Positions 46,706-57,988 of a stretch of DNA of 64,000 nt are shown here, one piece after another. A program made the position numbers and the translations under genes. This DNA is from Phoronis australis (lineage: Eukaryota; Phoronida; Phoronidae), in contig NMRA01000111.1 of the NCBI GenBank assembly GCA_002633005.1, forward strand, positions 526,866 to 590,865, written 5' to 3'. The notes below the pieces were generated by a model. The model saw only the letters and a program-made list of their open reading frames with translations, was not told where the DNA came from and did not search any database. Position 1 is the first letter of the stretch. Each line of letters starts with the position of its first letter.

Positions 46706-46763
46706 AATTATATTGGATTTATACTTAGCTATCCAATTATATTGGATTTATAATTAGCTATCC
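46706..46763. repeat. Two-copy 29-bp tandem repeat
   Basis: AATTATATTGGATTTATACTTAGCTATCC-type unit occurs twice in a row with one difference. Confidence 0.85.
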
Positions 46764-47093
46764 AATTTCTTGCAAATTCAAGTCAGGCTGCATGCTGACG
46801 CAGTTTCTTCATTAGCGACATGTATTACATCGAGTGGGAGTTGAACGACCACTCAGACTTCTCTTTGCAGGTGGTGTAAGCGGCCAAAAGGTAAAACTAA
46901 TTAACTTCTTCATACTGGATGAGATCAGAGCAGCTTACCAATCACTAATATCTGTTGAAATAAACAAAATGTGTTAACAAATATTAACCACGATTGTATT
47001 TATAGTTCTTATTTCCGTCGCTGGTGTTTTTTTATAAAGCAAAGCTTGAGACGTCACTCATTTGCTATCACAGTAGTGACACTCCAGGCGTGC

Positions 47094-47231
47094 GTTCAGT
47101 AACGCTAGGACCTACGCTAGGTCGTAGCTAAAATCTAGCCAGAGTCACATGTTCTCATTTGAAATACACGGCAATATCTCACGTAATCTCGCGAAGTCTT
47201 GCTTTTTAGCGAGGTCCTAGCGTTACTGAAC
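47094..47231. mobile_element. 138-bp MITE with perfect 20-bp inverted ends
   Basis: GTTCAGTAACGCTAGGACCT at 47094-47113 is exactly the reverse complement of 47212-47231. The interior is non-coding. Flanks TGC / TGG give no convincing target duplication. It lies 5 bp from the next MITE. Confidence 0.78.
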
Positions 47232-47236
47232 TGGCA

Positions 47237-47391
47237 GGATCAAGTTGCATGCATAAAAATTATACGCCGTATATCAACAATGACGTCTCGTTATCACGCG
47301 TCGTGTTGTTATTGTTAAACACCGCACCTGACGTCATGTAACAATTAAACTTATCCAGAGGATAATTTTGAAGTTTTACGCAACCCAGCCC
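47237..47391. mobile_element. 155-bp MITE, copy B of the 34699 family
   Basis: Shares TTATACGCCGTATATCAACA, ATGACGTC, ATCACGCGTC, TGACGTCATG and the end GCAACCCAGCCC with 34699-34850, in the same order and orientation, with scattered substitutions. Confidence 0.8.
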
Positions 47392-49017
47392 AGATGCGAG
47401 GAAGTACTCAGAAAGAAATGGTCTGGATATGATTTGCAAACTAATTAACAGTGAAAACTTCAATAATTTGAAGAATTTATCTTAAGACATCATTCACAAC
47501 AATTTTACAAGGCATCTGGTTTAGAGGATGATTTACGTGTTGCTAAGAAACGAATAACAGCTGCACCAATCCGAACGGAGTCTGTCTGAGTCATGACAAC
47601 ATCGCTTGCTATCTTTCCCATCTGCCTGTCCCTTAGTGAACATGATTTTCACAGAAAGAACCCAGACCGGTTTACTTTTCTGGCACGCAAAAAAGGTTCA
47701 GAAATGTGTCAAAATTTCGTTATTTTCTCAAATATTTCAAGTATATTTGTCATTGGAGTCGTCCTAAACTACTCTTATAATAGCCAAATTGAAGATAACG
47801 TGGCTGACATTTCAAATCAAACCGCCTCCGATGCCAACACCACCGTGTCATTTTTTCATCTCATATGGAGTCACGTACTCTTACGCCACCGCTGAATAAT
47901 GGCGCTGAATATAACTTTTCGACATACCTCAATGGGCGCTTTTTAAACACAGAATCACTTATGAAAAATGGACGTTTCTGAATTCTCTCCCCGAGTCTCT
48001 TTCGGAAAGCCTTGGTCGCGTATAAGAGAATAATCCTGAGAAAATACGGCCTATAGTAAAACTATGAATGTCTGGATACACCTTGATGTAGTAGAATTCT
48101 CACTCATTGTAATATCGAATAACATCCTCCTCGACAAACACTGAATAATACTGTGAAATTTTGTGCGCAGCAATATCCTGCAGTCGTTGATGGATCTGCA
48201 GTGAGTTGCTGAAAGCTTCAAACTACGTTTTTTGCCCAACGTACACTGGTTATTAAGTAGCATGCATGTTGAACAGAAACCAGTGCTTGAGTATTCAAAT
48301 GTCTGTTTGTGTTATTTCTCAATGGATAAAATTTCGTAGATTACCCCTGATAATCTTTCGCCCGAGTTTAGACTAACGTCAGTATTCCTCGACCGAAAAT
48401 GCTGCTGGCGAATATTGCAGCTTATTTCAGTTGACTTTAAAGCGGGAAATCACAAGATTTTGCAACTTTTACAAAACTTTCATTGTATCCTCAAAGGCAG
48501 AAGAGACGGGCGTTTGAGGTATAGGCACAGTTTGTTCACTAACAAAAAATGCTCAAAGGTGGTAATAATTTCGCTCTAACACATCACCGGTTTATTAGAC
48601 ACCATCAAGGAGGAACTAAATATTAATATTATGATATTAAATATTCTGATATTGGCTTCACTTGATTGACTTCGCCGGTTCTGCCGAGTAAACCCGCTAA
48701 AACATTTGATTGGTTGAAAAGCAGGACATTAACTGTGGCGTCCATGTCACCAAGCAGTTTAGGCAGATACTCTGCCCGCCGATCAAACTCCTTGGAACAT
48801 GCATGGAGCAAGCGACCGCTTTAATTTCCCACGGGTACATTATTGAACTAGACACCATGCGTTAAATAAATTATTAATACTCAACACATTTGTAAAAATC
48901 TATTTGCACTGTTTCTTGTACCCAGGTGCGTAGTTGAGTTACGTTTACGTCCTTGCTTACATTAAAGCAAACCTCACATTCGCCCAACCAACACCTGAGC
49001 TCCCTCAGTCATCTTCC
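47392..49017. other. No gene recognised
   Basis: Two frames look mildly protein-like (plus 47593-47895 with a hydrophobic segment; minus 48650-48811) but neither has a family match or clean splice context. Both are treated as unsupported. Confidence 0.35.
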
Positions 49018-49280
49018 CCATGCGCGCACTCAGGGTGGGGGGGGGCTCGGGGGGCTCGACCCCCCATTTGGCGAAGTGGGCAAAAACGCCTGCCTCTGAG
49101 AGACAAAAAGTCCGAGAAAATGAGGCAAAAGTCCACTAAACATGCACAAACGCTCAATTCACGGTGGTGCTCCTTTTTTTTTTTTTTCTTTTTAGCCGGT
49201 CCGCCCGCTTTTTTGTTACCAAAAGGTCCACAAAGTCAGGAATTCGAGCCCCCCATATTGAAGGCTGGGTGCGCGCATGC
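49018..49280. mobile_element. MITE, GCATGCGCGCACCCAG family, copy 2
   Basis: Starts CCATGCGCGCACTCAG and ends CTGGGTGCGCGCATGC, flanked by TCC on both sides (49015-49017, 49281-49283). Same interior order as copy 1 at 21098. The open frame across it is a by-product of G/C runs. Confidence 0.85.
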
Positions 49281-49649
49281 TCCCGAATTTCAGAGTTATG
49301 TCAGTAATCCACAAAATATTGTGCCAAATTTCTATCTTTTCCTACCGTTACACGGATTCGTTAACTATCGGAAAATGTTATCGCACAACCATTTTCAAAT
49401 GGTGATCGGCAAAAGAATATAATATATTTGTTACGTCTAACTTCATTTTCTTGTTAAAAACGAACGTCATCCATTTGGGAATTCGTTTCTATACAGTACC
49501 TGTGTCTACCTTTATTATTTTTGTGTTTGCTAAGATTACTGAAACTGGTGCGCTCACAACAAAAAGGCATTCGAGTTCCTATACTAGACTCGATTCACCA
49601 ATGTTTATGGTGCTGTTAAGTGGTTGTTGAACCTAAAAAAATAAAACCG

Positions 49650-50215
49650 TTTACCCAAACTGGTTCTGGGACTACCTCAAATCAGGCCCCAACAAGCTGG
49701 GTTTAGGAGTAACCTACTGCACGAGCTGGCTTAGGGGTAACCCCTTCGAGCTAGATTCGAGAGTACCCTCAAACGGCTCTTGAGAAACACCCGAGCTGGG
49801 TGTGGGAGTACACAACGAGATGACTGTGGATCACCTTTATTAGCTGGGTGTAACAGTGCCCCCATCTGGACTTGGCAGTACACATGGGCAGCGCACCATA
49901 GGGGGCTGGGGAGGCCATAACCCCCCACTTTTTTCAGTGCTGCGCCGCCCATGGTCTATAGGTGGCGCACCACTGGGTGGCTGGGGGGCTTTAGCCCCCC
50001 TCCCCAATTTTTTTCACTGCTGCGCCTCATGGTACACACTGTGGTGGGTGTGGGGGTACTCTTGTGTGCTAGATCTGGAAGTACCCCCTCGATTTGCGGG
50101 TACCTACCGACTTACAAGTATCCCAACCTTGCCTCGGAAGCTGGCTAAGGCAGTAGCCCCCCCATCTGGCCTTGGGAGTACTCTCCACGCCGGCTTTGGA
50201 AAGTACTCTTGGAGT
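49650..50215. repeat. Degenerate ~33-bp satellite interrupted by two short repeats
   Basis: Units of the form GAGCTGGGTTTAGGAGTACC recur in one orientation at 49655-49870 and again at 50040-50215. Between them lie two tandem ~75-bp copies of another repeat (49888-49962 and 49963-50036), each beginning GCGCACCA and ending with TGCTGCGCC before CATGGT. Confidence 0.65.
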
Positions 50216-51440
50216 CATACCATTTTTTGCTTTGTCATTTGGGTATCGACAGTCCGATTTATTGCAATCTTTTAACAAATAGGGTCACAACACATGCCCG
50301 ATGTACTGCATGATGGCCCATTTTGTAATAAAACACGCCGTTGTAATAAATCGGGGGCACATCAACGCTGTGTGGTTAAAGCTGAACTATCTGAAGGGTT
50401 TTCGCAGGTTAGAACTCTCGAAATGGCCAGACAGCATTTGTGCAAGTACATTTTACTACGTCTTATATTTTGATTTTCCGTCATAGAATCAATAAACAAA
50501 AGCACCCATCTTAACCACTTCTAGATCCCACTCTTAACCGCAGTACAAAACAGCCTTGCTTCATTAATGGAATTGTCTTTCCATGTTTGCTTTAGATAAT
50601 ACAAGTACATGGACATGGCAGGCGAAATTGCATGTAGAGGCACCTAATGTGCCAACAGCGCTGTCAAGAAGTATTGAGATCAGTTTAAACCGCAGTTAAA
50701 ACAATAAGGGCGTCTGCGATATATCTACGCCATTAGTTCGTTCAATAAGTCCTGACGTGTGAGTGCAGGGAGATATTCTGTTGATTTCGTTTTGATAAAC
50801 AGGAAAGACTTGTTATTTGATTACGGCTCGTTCGCCACAGATACTGCTCCTGACGAAAATTCTGCATAAGAATTGTACAGTGTTTCCGTAAGAACCGCAT
50901 CCGTTACTCTCTTCTATCAGAACTCAGACCACTGAACACTACGTTTGTTACTTTGAGGTCACAAAAACGACACCAGTCTCTGTGTATTCAACAGTTTTTC
51001 ATCAACTCTGCCTATTAATGTCATTGGACAAACAGTGAAACTCTGCAGTATAAATTGACTGAAAATATTTGTGTATTTTGTCAGTTTTTCCACGTGGTCG
51101 CAATTACATATGACAACAGCCGGCCCTAAAGACTGTCATAATCACTTGGGAACGGTAATACAACACCACTACTTTCACAGTTACGGGACGTTAAACCCAA
51201 AGTAGTATCGTTTTAGTAGCAAAGCGTCTGCATTCTGTTTACAAGATCGGTCTAATATGAGTGATGGGAAGATGATTGACTATAGATCCTTATTTGCATC
51301 GTTTGCACAGTCAAAAATACAATGTTTATTTCCCATCATTAAACATACATGACATGACATGCTGTTGGTTTTATCAGATACGCAGAAATGCTTCAGATTC
51401 CTTCCCAACCTTTATAATACGGAGAGCGTGACCTTGGTTG
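50216..51440. other. No gene recognised; upstream flank of the coiled-coil gene
   Basis: No supported exon or named repeat. Confidence 0.4.
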
Positions 51441-51444
51441 TAGC

Positions 51445-51454
51445 TATATATATA
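51445..51454 (+). promoter_or_regulatory. TATA-like element before the coiled-coil gene
   Basis: TATATATATA at 51445-51454, about 180 bp before the first good ATG. Would place a start site near 51475-51485. Low-complexity, so only suggestive. Confidence 0.35.
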
Positions 51455-51537
51455 CACTTTCACGGCGGTTTTATCAACGCAATTAATGGTGTGTTCTCTG
51501 CTTATTGTTTTATTTAGGGTCGCCAAGTGACCTCGAG

Positions 51538-51573
51538 ATGCCGGGGTCTCCGACGACGCAACAAATCAGTTAG
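51538..51573 (+). other. Possible upstream ORF in the leader
   Basis: ATG at 51538 opens an 11-codon frame (MPGSPTTQQIS) ending in TAG, wholly before the main ATG at 51633. If transcribed it could dampen translation of the coiled-coil protein; this is inference. Confidence 0.3.
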
Positions 51574-51632
51574 AATAACAACCAGTCAGACGTTTGTTAG
51601 AATCCAGCGTGCGGTGCCGACGCAGGGAGAGA

Positions 51633-52031
51633 ATGAACATATTCAGGGGGAACAACAACGAACGGAAAGAAAAACTCCAAGATGAAATCAACCAGTTGAT
51701 TGGGGATTACGACAAGGAGACGGCTGAATACGATAAACTACATGATACGATCGAGACATTGCAGGAAGAGTATGACAGGTCCAAACAGGAAGCATTCCAC
51801 AGACGTTATGGTGTTTTGAAGAATTTAATTAAGAAAAATGTGAGAAAAATCAGACAAATGGATCGTCAGGCGATGATGATGAGTAAGAATGGCCAACAAT
51901 CGCAAATCGGTGGAGTTGTGTCAAAGTTATTGATGCAATGCCAAGAGTACGCCGAGACGTCAAAAATGCAGTCGACAGAGAAAGTGTTAAGAGACTACAC
52001 AAGTAAGCTGTTAGTGACGAGTGAGGTTTAG
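51633..52031 (+). CDS. Small coiled-coil protein, family not recognised
   Basis: 132 residues from ATG 51633 (MNIFRGNNNERKEKLQDEIN), single exon, stop TAG 52029-52031. The frame is open a little further upstream but only with a TTG, so the ATG was chosen. Charged and Leu/Ile-spaced text over residues 10-80 predicts a long coiled coil (LHDTIETLQEEYDRSKQEAF, then HRRYGVLKNLIKKNVRKI), followed by a Gln/Met-rich segment and a helical tail. No signal peptide or membrane span, so probably cytosolic. A similar exon lies at 57786-57988 on the same strand. The role is unknown; an oligomerising adaptor would fit, as would a fragment of a larger protein. Confidence 0.6.
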   Translation: MNIFRGNNNERKEKLQDEINQLIGDYDKETAEYDKLHDTIETLQEEYDRSKQEAFHRRYGVLKNLIKKNVRKIRQMDRQAMMMSKNGQQSQIGGVVSKLLMQCQEYAETSKMQSTEKVLRDYTSKLLVTSEV

Positions 52032-52104
52032 TATATGTATTCATAATAATTGTTAGTGCATCGTTTGAATAACTGCAACTCACATCTATACTTTACACAA
52101 ACCG

Positions 52105-52229
52105 CGATCGCTTTTGCATGAATACGACTCGATCGCTTTTGCATGAATACGACTCGATCGCTTTTGCATGAATACGACTCGATCGCTTTTGCATGAATAC
52201 GACTCGATCGCTTTTGCATGAATACGACT
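52105..52229. repeat. Five exact 25-bp tandem repeats
   Basis: Unit CGATCGCTTTTGCATGAATA CGACT repeated five times without visible change, starting 74 bp after the stop codon of the coiled-coil gene. Each unit carries the palindrome CGATCG and TTTTGCAT, close to a POU octamer (ATTTGCAT). No spacers, so not a CRISPR-type array. Confidence 0.95.
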
Positions 52230-52414
52230 TTTTGTAGTGTAGGTATCGGTTTTACGACCGGAAGACGCATTGTTGAGATTATGGCCATGGAATACAAATT
52301 TCTCGAAATAATTTGCTTAGACCAGAACTATAAAACGAAATTCGTCTGGTTTTTGTAATTTTATCATAAATCGACAAATTTCGTTGCTGTCTGCCAGACA
52401 TTTGTTTGAAATGC

Positions 52415-52490
52415 ACTTACCTCCAACAGCAGAGCGTTATTTTGCGACCGCGGGGGTTGCTGGTTCGATTCCGAGTTGAGGCCGATCTCA
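52415..52490 (+). repeat. tRNA-like SINE head (degenerate)
   Basis: AGCAGAGCG ... GGTTCGATTCC at 52462-52472 is a perfect RNA polymerase III B box with tRNA-like spacing from a weak A-box-like stretch near 52430. The cloverleaf is not complete, so a tRNA-derived SINE remnant is more likely than a tRNA gene. Confidence 0.4.
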
Positions 52491-55400
52491 GAAAATTACT
52501 TTGGTCGCCGACAATGTCGAAATCGAAGGAAGGGCCTTATATGTAATGTCAAGTTACGTTTTGTACTATATTTCGAACGTGAACGACTGGTTAAATTTCT
52601 GTCTGGAAAAATGTACTTTTTCGCACCGAAAATAAATTACCCATCGGGTGGTAATTACTTTAAACCGATTGAGTTATGCCCCGCGTTCTCCAAGTTCATA
52701 TCACCGATCCCGATGTTATATTATGACTATCTTCAATAACTATTTACAAAAATAGATGGCATTAAAACTCTAGGATATGTTGATAAAAGGTTGTGTCCAA
52801 TGAATTCAAACCCAATAGGTTGAATGGCAAACTAACCTTCTGCAACAACTTATAATGCGTGTTGAGGATATCCTGAAGCAAGCAGACTTCATTAGCGCGT
52901 GTATATTGGTTGTTGGTGTTCTTTGAAAGTCTACATATGCAGACAGACATGTACACAAACATTGAACAAATTTACAACTTCAAAGATGATTTTCCGTTTA
53001 ATACTTGAAGCTGGTATCATGTTGTTAGCTGAACAACTTACTTGAAAGTTAACCAGCTTAGCATACAGAGCTTACGAGTTGAACTTGTTGACTTTGTTCC
53101 ATCAGTATAGTTCGGTAGCTGCTCTTCATTGACACAAACTTGGTTGAAGACGACTGTACTATTGGTTAGACTCGGTCGTATTCTCTATTCAATCTCCTAT
53201 CAGTTCTCTTACATTCATCAGCATATTGCTCTAATTTCTAAGCGCGTACTCAATTTGCCTTTGCATCAATAGTCCGGCGGCCAAGGCACATTTCATTGGG
53301 ATTTGTTTTTGACTACGGAGAACAAAGCCCGGGAAACATGCATGCTAATTTAGAACATGTGGAATGTACTATTTGTCACGGCGTTTAGTTGCCCTGGCTA
53401 TGCTGTTGCTTCCAAAAACGCAATACGTACTTAATGCAAGAAAATCAGTCTATGAAACTTTGTGGCATAACGCCAAAAAGCAAAGTTGGTTCTGGCGTCG
53501 CTTTCCGTAGACACGAGAGCCTTGCAAAAACGCAAAATATCGCAATGTATTACAAGTGAAGCACGTTATCACACCAGCTACTTTCGCAAGATTGAGTCTA
53601 CGGAACTTATCACGGGTAATGAAATAAGTCCATGGCCGCCAAAGTTTCTTTTTTAATACCTCCACAAAGGCACAGAAGTAAGGATTTAAACATCGTGACT
53701 TGTCCAGTGAGGCATAAGTATCTGCACATGTACGTGATGCTCCGCTTCGCACGCCGCCCCCAATTCCTCGTTTCTCCTCTACCCCTCGCCTCCCTCGCCC
53801 CGCCCCTACATCATGTATCAGTTTTTAATGACATTTTTATTTTTCAAACGGCTTTGCATGGCGTAGAATTCACATACGAACGCACTATCGTTCTGTTTGA
53901 GCTGTTTATCTGACGACTTGTTTTGTTAATATTTTTATAGTATTCAACACGACACTGGTCGATTTCAGTTTAAATTTGTGTGTTAAAATAGTAAATCGCT
54001 GATTGAGTTCTTCTTACGTTGTGTAACGGTGGGTCTGGAGTCGCAAGCATTATATGTAAGGTTCACATGCCGTTGATAGATCGGACGTGTGGACTGTCGC
54101 CTGAGAAAAATCCTGTGTGAACGCTTGTCAGCCGTCAGATCAGTGATTCGCCCTCTGTGACAGATCTGCCTACCCTGAGAAGGCTATATTCCAATGACGG
54201 CTTGAATTGGAGTTAGTTGTTCATTCAAGACGATTGCACGTGACTGGTCAGAATATTAGCATTTTGTATATTGATACAGTAGTTATAAGACAGTAGATAA
54301 CACGCCTTTGTGCTTGCTCAGTTTATATACAATAAGGGCGTAAGAACTGTTCTGCCCTACCTGCTTTATTATAAACATTTCATCTAAGGATATATAAGAC
54401 CTTACTTCTAAACTTTTGAGTTTTTTTACAATACTGCCTACCTGTGTGGATGAATCTTTTTTCTCCATTTCTAGTTAACTTTAAAATCGACATCTTGCCT
54501 GTTCATGGAAGAAAAAACGGTTTCCCGGACACACCTCAACCGCTTGGAAATTTGTTTTCTTATGAGTTATAAGGTTTCAGAGCTATTATTCAAATTGAAT
54601 TTCTCACCAGGCATAGAGCACTTCCGAATATATCCACAATCCTTGAGTCAACGAGGTGTACATAGTCTAGAAAGACGCCACAGAAAACGACGACAAAACG
54701 TAATTTTGATCTTGGGGAACTTAGTTGTGAGTCTGCGTGCTTACTACCGTTGAGAACGAATGCTTCCCCGAAGTCACCGCGATGGTATACGACTTTGTGT
54801 TCACGACTGAACACGAAAAATTGTGAAAAAAGATAAATCCTCACCCAAGTTAGTTAATCTCATCATTTACTTGGGGTTTCGCTGTTTCGATCTCGTGGTC
54901 ACGGAGCCCTTTAGTACCGTCTCGATTTCTATTATCCTCTCACTGGCGCGTGGTGTCCTTACTGCTGACTCCGTCTTTGACCTAGTTTGACTCGAGACAC
55001 ATGAAATCCCACGTGCAAAATCAACACGTTTTTATAGTGATAATTAACTTATTTACGCTCTGCAAATTCAGTTGACATAGCGAGTGAATGTTGAAACAAC
55101 GAACATGGTTAAGAACATGTATGGGTTATATTGACCAAAAATAAGTTTTAACCGAACAGGTTAGCCAGAAGCGTCCGATTTTCAAGACTCGTGTTATTTT
55201 CCGCTTTTTCTCGACTTCGGTAAATCGACTCTGAACTCAGGAACACGAGTTCTTGAAAACGGCTCGATGGATTTCATTGAAACTTTTCAGTCTTCATACT
55301 TATGTATCAATCTCAAAAACTTTTTAGGATGCTTTCTTGAAGTCCTAGTTTTATTGTACTGTGCAATAGACGAATAGGGCCGCTGTTTTTTTTGTTTTTA

Positions 55401-56940
55401 CAAAAAATGCCTTTTGTTTTGCGAGTTAATTTGGCGCAAAAGCCAAGCTAAATGAGTAATCCAAAATTCCCAATAGATATCAGCAAGTTTTCACTTAAAG
55501 AAGGTTTCGTTAAAATCGACTAAAAGGCACTTATGCTGTGAATGTACCTTTGTTAAAAATGAAAATTTGAATTAACTAGTATGACCACGTAATAGTAACA
55601 ATGACACGTGAGTATAAAGTTTATTTTTATAATCCCTGATCTTTCTTCTTTGAAAAAATATCTAATTTTGCAGGTTGACACAGCCTAGTTTTTCTGGTAA
55701 TTGACTTTGAATTAACGTTCCTCAGTAAAGTTTTGGCAAATAAAAGATTCTACCAAAGGCCAGCTCAAGAGAGCAGTAACTAGTAAAACTCAGATTCACT
55801 GAACCACATAGATATTTAAAACATGTCTTGACCTTTCAAAGTGTTCCGTTTGTAATGAACCGAACAAACTGTTAGTTCAAGGAAAAGTCATACTCAAGTC
55901 TGCCAATTCTGTTTAGTATACACCAGAAGCACTGGCATGATGCGTATTAACAATCACCATAGTAACGGAGTGTGCTTGACCTAACTTTACCGGCCATCAT
56001 TCACAGCATCTTAGACAGCCGATGATTAATGGCTACCAGAAGGAAGCCGGGTTAATTTCTGTTGGAACGTTATTTGACATTTTCGTCGGCATAAGATGGA
56101 TATTGAGTTTAATGGCCAATTTCAAATATTTCACCATGGGAATTCCAAAAAGGTGTTTCATCAATTACATCATTCTTCAATGCCACTAGAAATCAAGCAC
56201 ACGAGCGAGTCGTCCACACGAACCAGAAGTGAATCATTCAAAGGCCTGCCCACCTCAATATCGTGTGCAGAAACAAACGAATACATATACGAACAGCAAA
56301 CTCATTCGCACGAGCACCGTGTCATTTGTTGGATCCACGAGTCGATGAGTTTCGGTAAATAGTGTGCACATGGGCTCGCTGTTCTTATAAGTATGAGTTT
56401 GTGGTTTTTGGTCTTATGCACGACATTGTATTTTCTTTCTGAATGATTCCATGGTTCATGAGAAATACTCGCATTCAGTGGTTCTTTCGTGGGACGCATT
56501 AGAGCAACGTGCAATGTGGTTATAGGTTAGGAAAAATGTCCCGCTGTTGTCCCCGGGCAGAGTTACGGTTCCGTCTCTCCTCAGGCCACCATCGTCACCA
56601 CTACTCGGCATGTACCCATGTACCTACCCCCTCCCTTCGAACTAACATCCATTACATTCACTGCAGTGCCTCCCCTACTCGTTGTGCGAAACACTTAAGA
56701 ATGTTCAAGGTAGTCAAACCATATTCAGTAAACATTAGCTTCTATACACGAGACTTGCACATGGAGTTTTCGGAGTACACACCACCATAAACCCGTCTTC
56801 CATCACAACAAACAACTTTTGATTTCAACAACTTACCGTTACAAAACTGGTCTCAAATTGCCGCTCAGTCAAATTTGAGGCGATTTCATGGATTTGTAGG
56901 GACTTGCAGTTCGTTGTTGTTTGAGATCGGGGCTCGAGGT
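52491..56940. other. No gene recognised
   Basis: Several frames of 60-100 codons but none with similarity, codon pattern or splice sites I can support. A minus-strand ATG at 54468 followed by eight codons and a donor (CACACAG|gtaggc) is the nearest to a first exon. Confidence 0.35.
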
Positions 56941-56942
56941 CC

Positions 56943-57118
56943 AATCTTTGTTCTCGAAATTTTAACTCGCCAATCGCCATTGATACTTTTTTCCGTTTTT
57001 TGCATTTCCCTTCTCCTTTGATAAGAATTCATGATCAGAATCTATTATTGTGTGCTCGAATTCATCATGGTTTGCGTGCATGTCAAAACCGAGTTTGCAC
57101 TTGATGACTCGCGCTTTA
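56943..57118. repeat. Single arm of the CTCGAAAT palindromic family
   Basis: AATCTTTGTTCTCGAAATTT...CTATTATTGTGTGCTCGAAT...TTTGCACTTGATGACTC follows the left arm at 28735-28905 with substitutions. Confidence 0.6.
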
Positions 57119-57785
57119 AGTGACCGATTTCTATGCTGCTGATGGACCCGTGAAGTTCGATAAAACGGTACCTGCTAAGTAGGCCTAGTGTATGCGGAAC
57201 GTTTTTCACCCTCGGATTCCTTACGAAAGGGTGCTCTTTCCAATTTTAATTTGTATGAAAGGCATTACTCCACAAAACGCTCCGTTTCACTACAGAACTC
57301 TGTGCAAGGAGTGTAGGATTCATTTACAGCTTTTGCTTAAAAAGTATGATTTTTTATTAAAAATAAGCATTTTGTGAGAGTATGGATCAGGATTTTTCTT
57401 GCGGACTCTTTAATAGATTAGTCAGCAGCACACCTCAAATAGTGGAGTGCCTCCAAAATGAAAAAACGAATAAGTTCCGCAGTGCAAAACGGGGCTACGT
57501 TCCGCAGACGCAAAACAAAACTTGCAAACGCCCATGGTCACGCAAATCTTTGCGAGATAAGTAAAGCATGTAAACAACACAATAGCTCTTCTAGCGAGGA
57601 ACTTGGGTCTACAGAACGCAGCCCGGGCGAATAGCGTTTTTTCCCTCGCCCTTTAATGTAAAGGTTTTGTAACTGAAAGAATCATTTTGTCCGTGCTAGC
57701 ATTACACTAAAGTATGAGCTGAAATCTAAAATTGAGCCGCGTTTTGTACTGAAGTCAGTCTTGTAAATTCTTTTTTTTCTTTCAG

Positions 57786-57988
57786 ACAAAAGTACGTCAG
57801 AACTCACACACGAAAGGAATCGTCTTCTTAAAGAAATAGCGTTGTACAGAGAACGGAATGGGAAAATAAAAGACCTTTTCTTTAATCTCGATCACCAGTA
57901 TCAAGAGTCTAAAGGGGACATGATACCAAAACGTTACGAGGAAATGAAGACGATGATAAAAGTTGTAATCAAGAATTCCCATGTGTGA
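57786..57988 (+). CDS. Coiled-coil exon related to the 51.6-kb gene
   Basis: Follows a strong acceptor (TTTTTTTTCTTTCAG at 57771-57785) and runs in phase 1 for 67 codons to TGA 57986-57988. It contains HERNRLLKEIALYRERNGKI and then LDHQYQESKGDMIPKRYEEM and KTMIKVVIKN. The last part aligns without gaps with LQEEYDRSKQEAFHRRYGVL and KNLIKKNVRK of 51633-52031 (shared Leu, Tyr, Ser-Lys, Arg-Tyr, Lys, Ile-Lys). Upstream exon unknown: an ORF at 57382-57564 (MDQDFSCGLFNRLV...) is close, but a phase-compatible donor in it is weak. Confidence 0.5.

Noticed and set aside
47593-47895. 100-residue frame with a hydrophobic stretch and sequons, like a type II membrane protein
   Set aside because: No glycosyltransferase motif follows and no donor leads to another exon.
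48629-48811. Minus-strand frame with protein-like text (EYLPKLLGDMDATVNVLLF)
   Set aside because: Starts only at a TTG, lacks a clear acceptor, and has no recognised family.
52105-52229. CRISPR-like array
   Set aside because: Units are contiguous with no unique spacers, and the genome is eukaryotic.
52415-52490. Functional tRNA gene
   Set aside because: Good B box but no closed acceptor or anticodon stem; better explained as a SINE remnant.
54283-54468. Minus-strand first exon (MEKKDSSTQ followed by a GT donor)
   Set aside because: Only nine codons before the donor and no partner exon; not distinguishable from chance.
57382-57564. 60-residue ORF before the coiled-coil exon at 57786
   Set aside because: Tempting as its first exon, but its best donor gives the wrong phase and the phase-correct donor is weak; left out as a gene.
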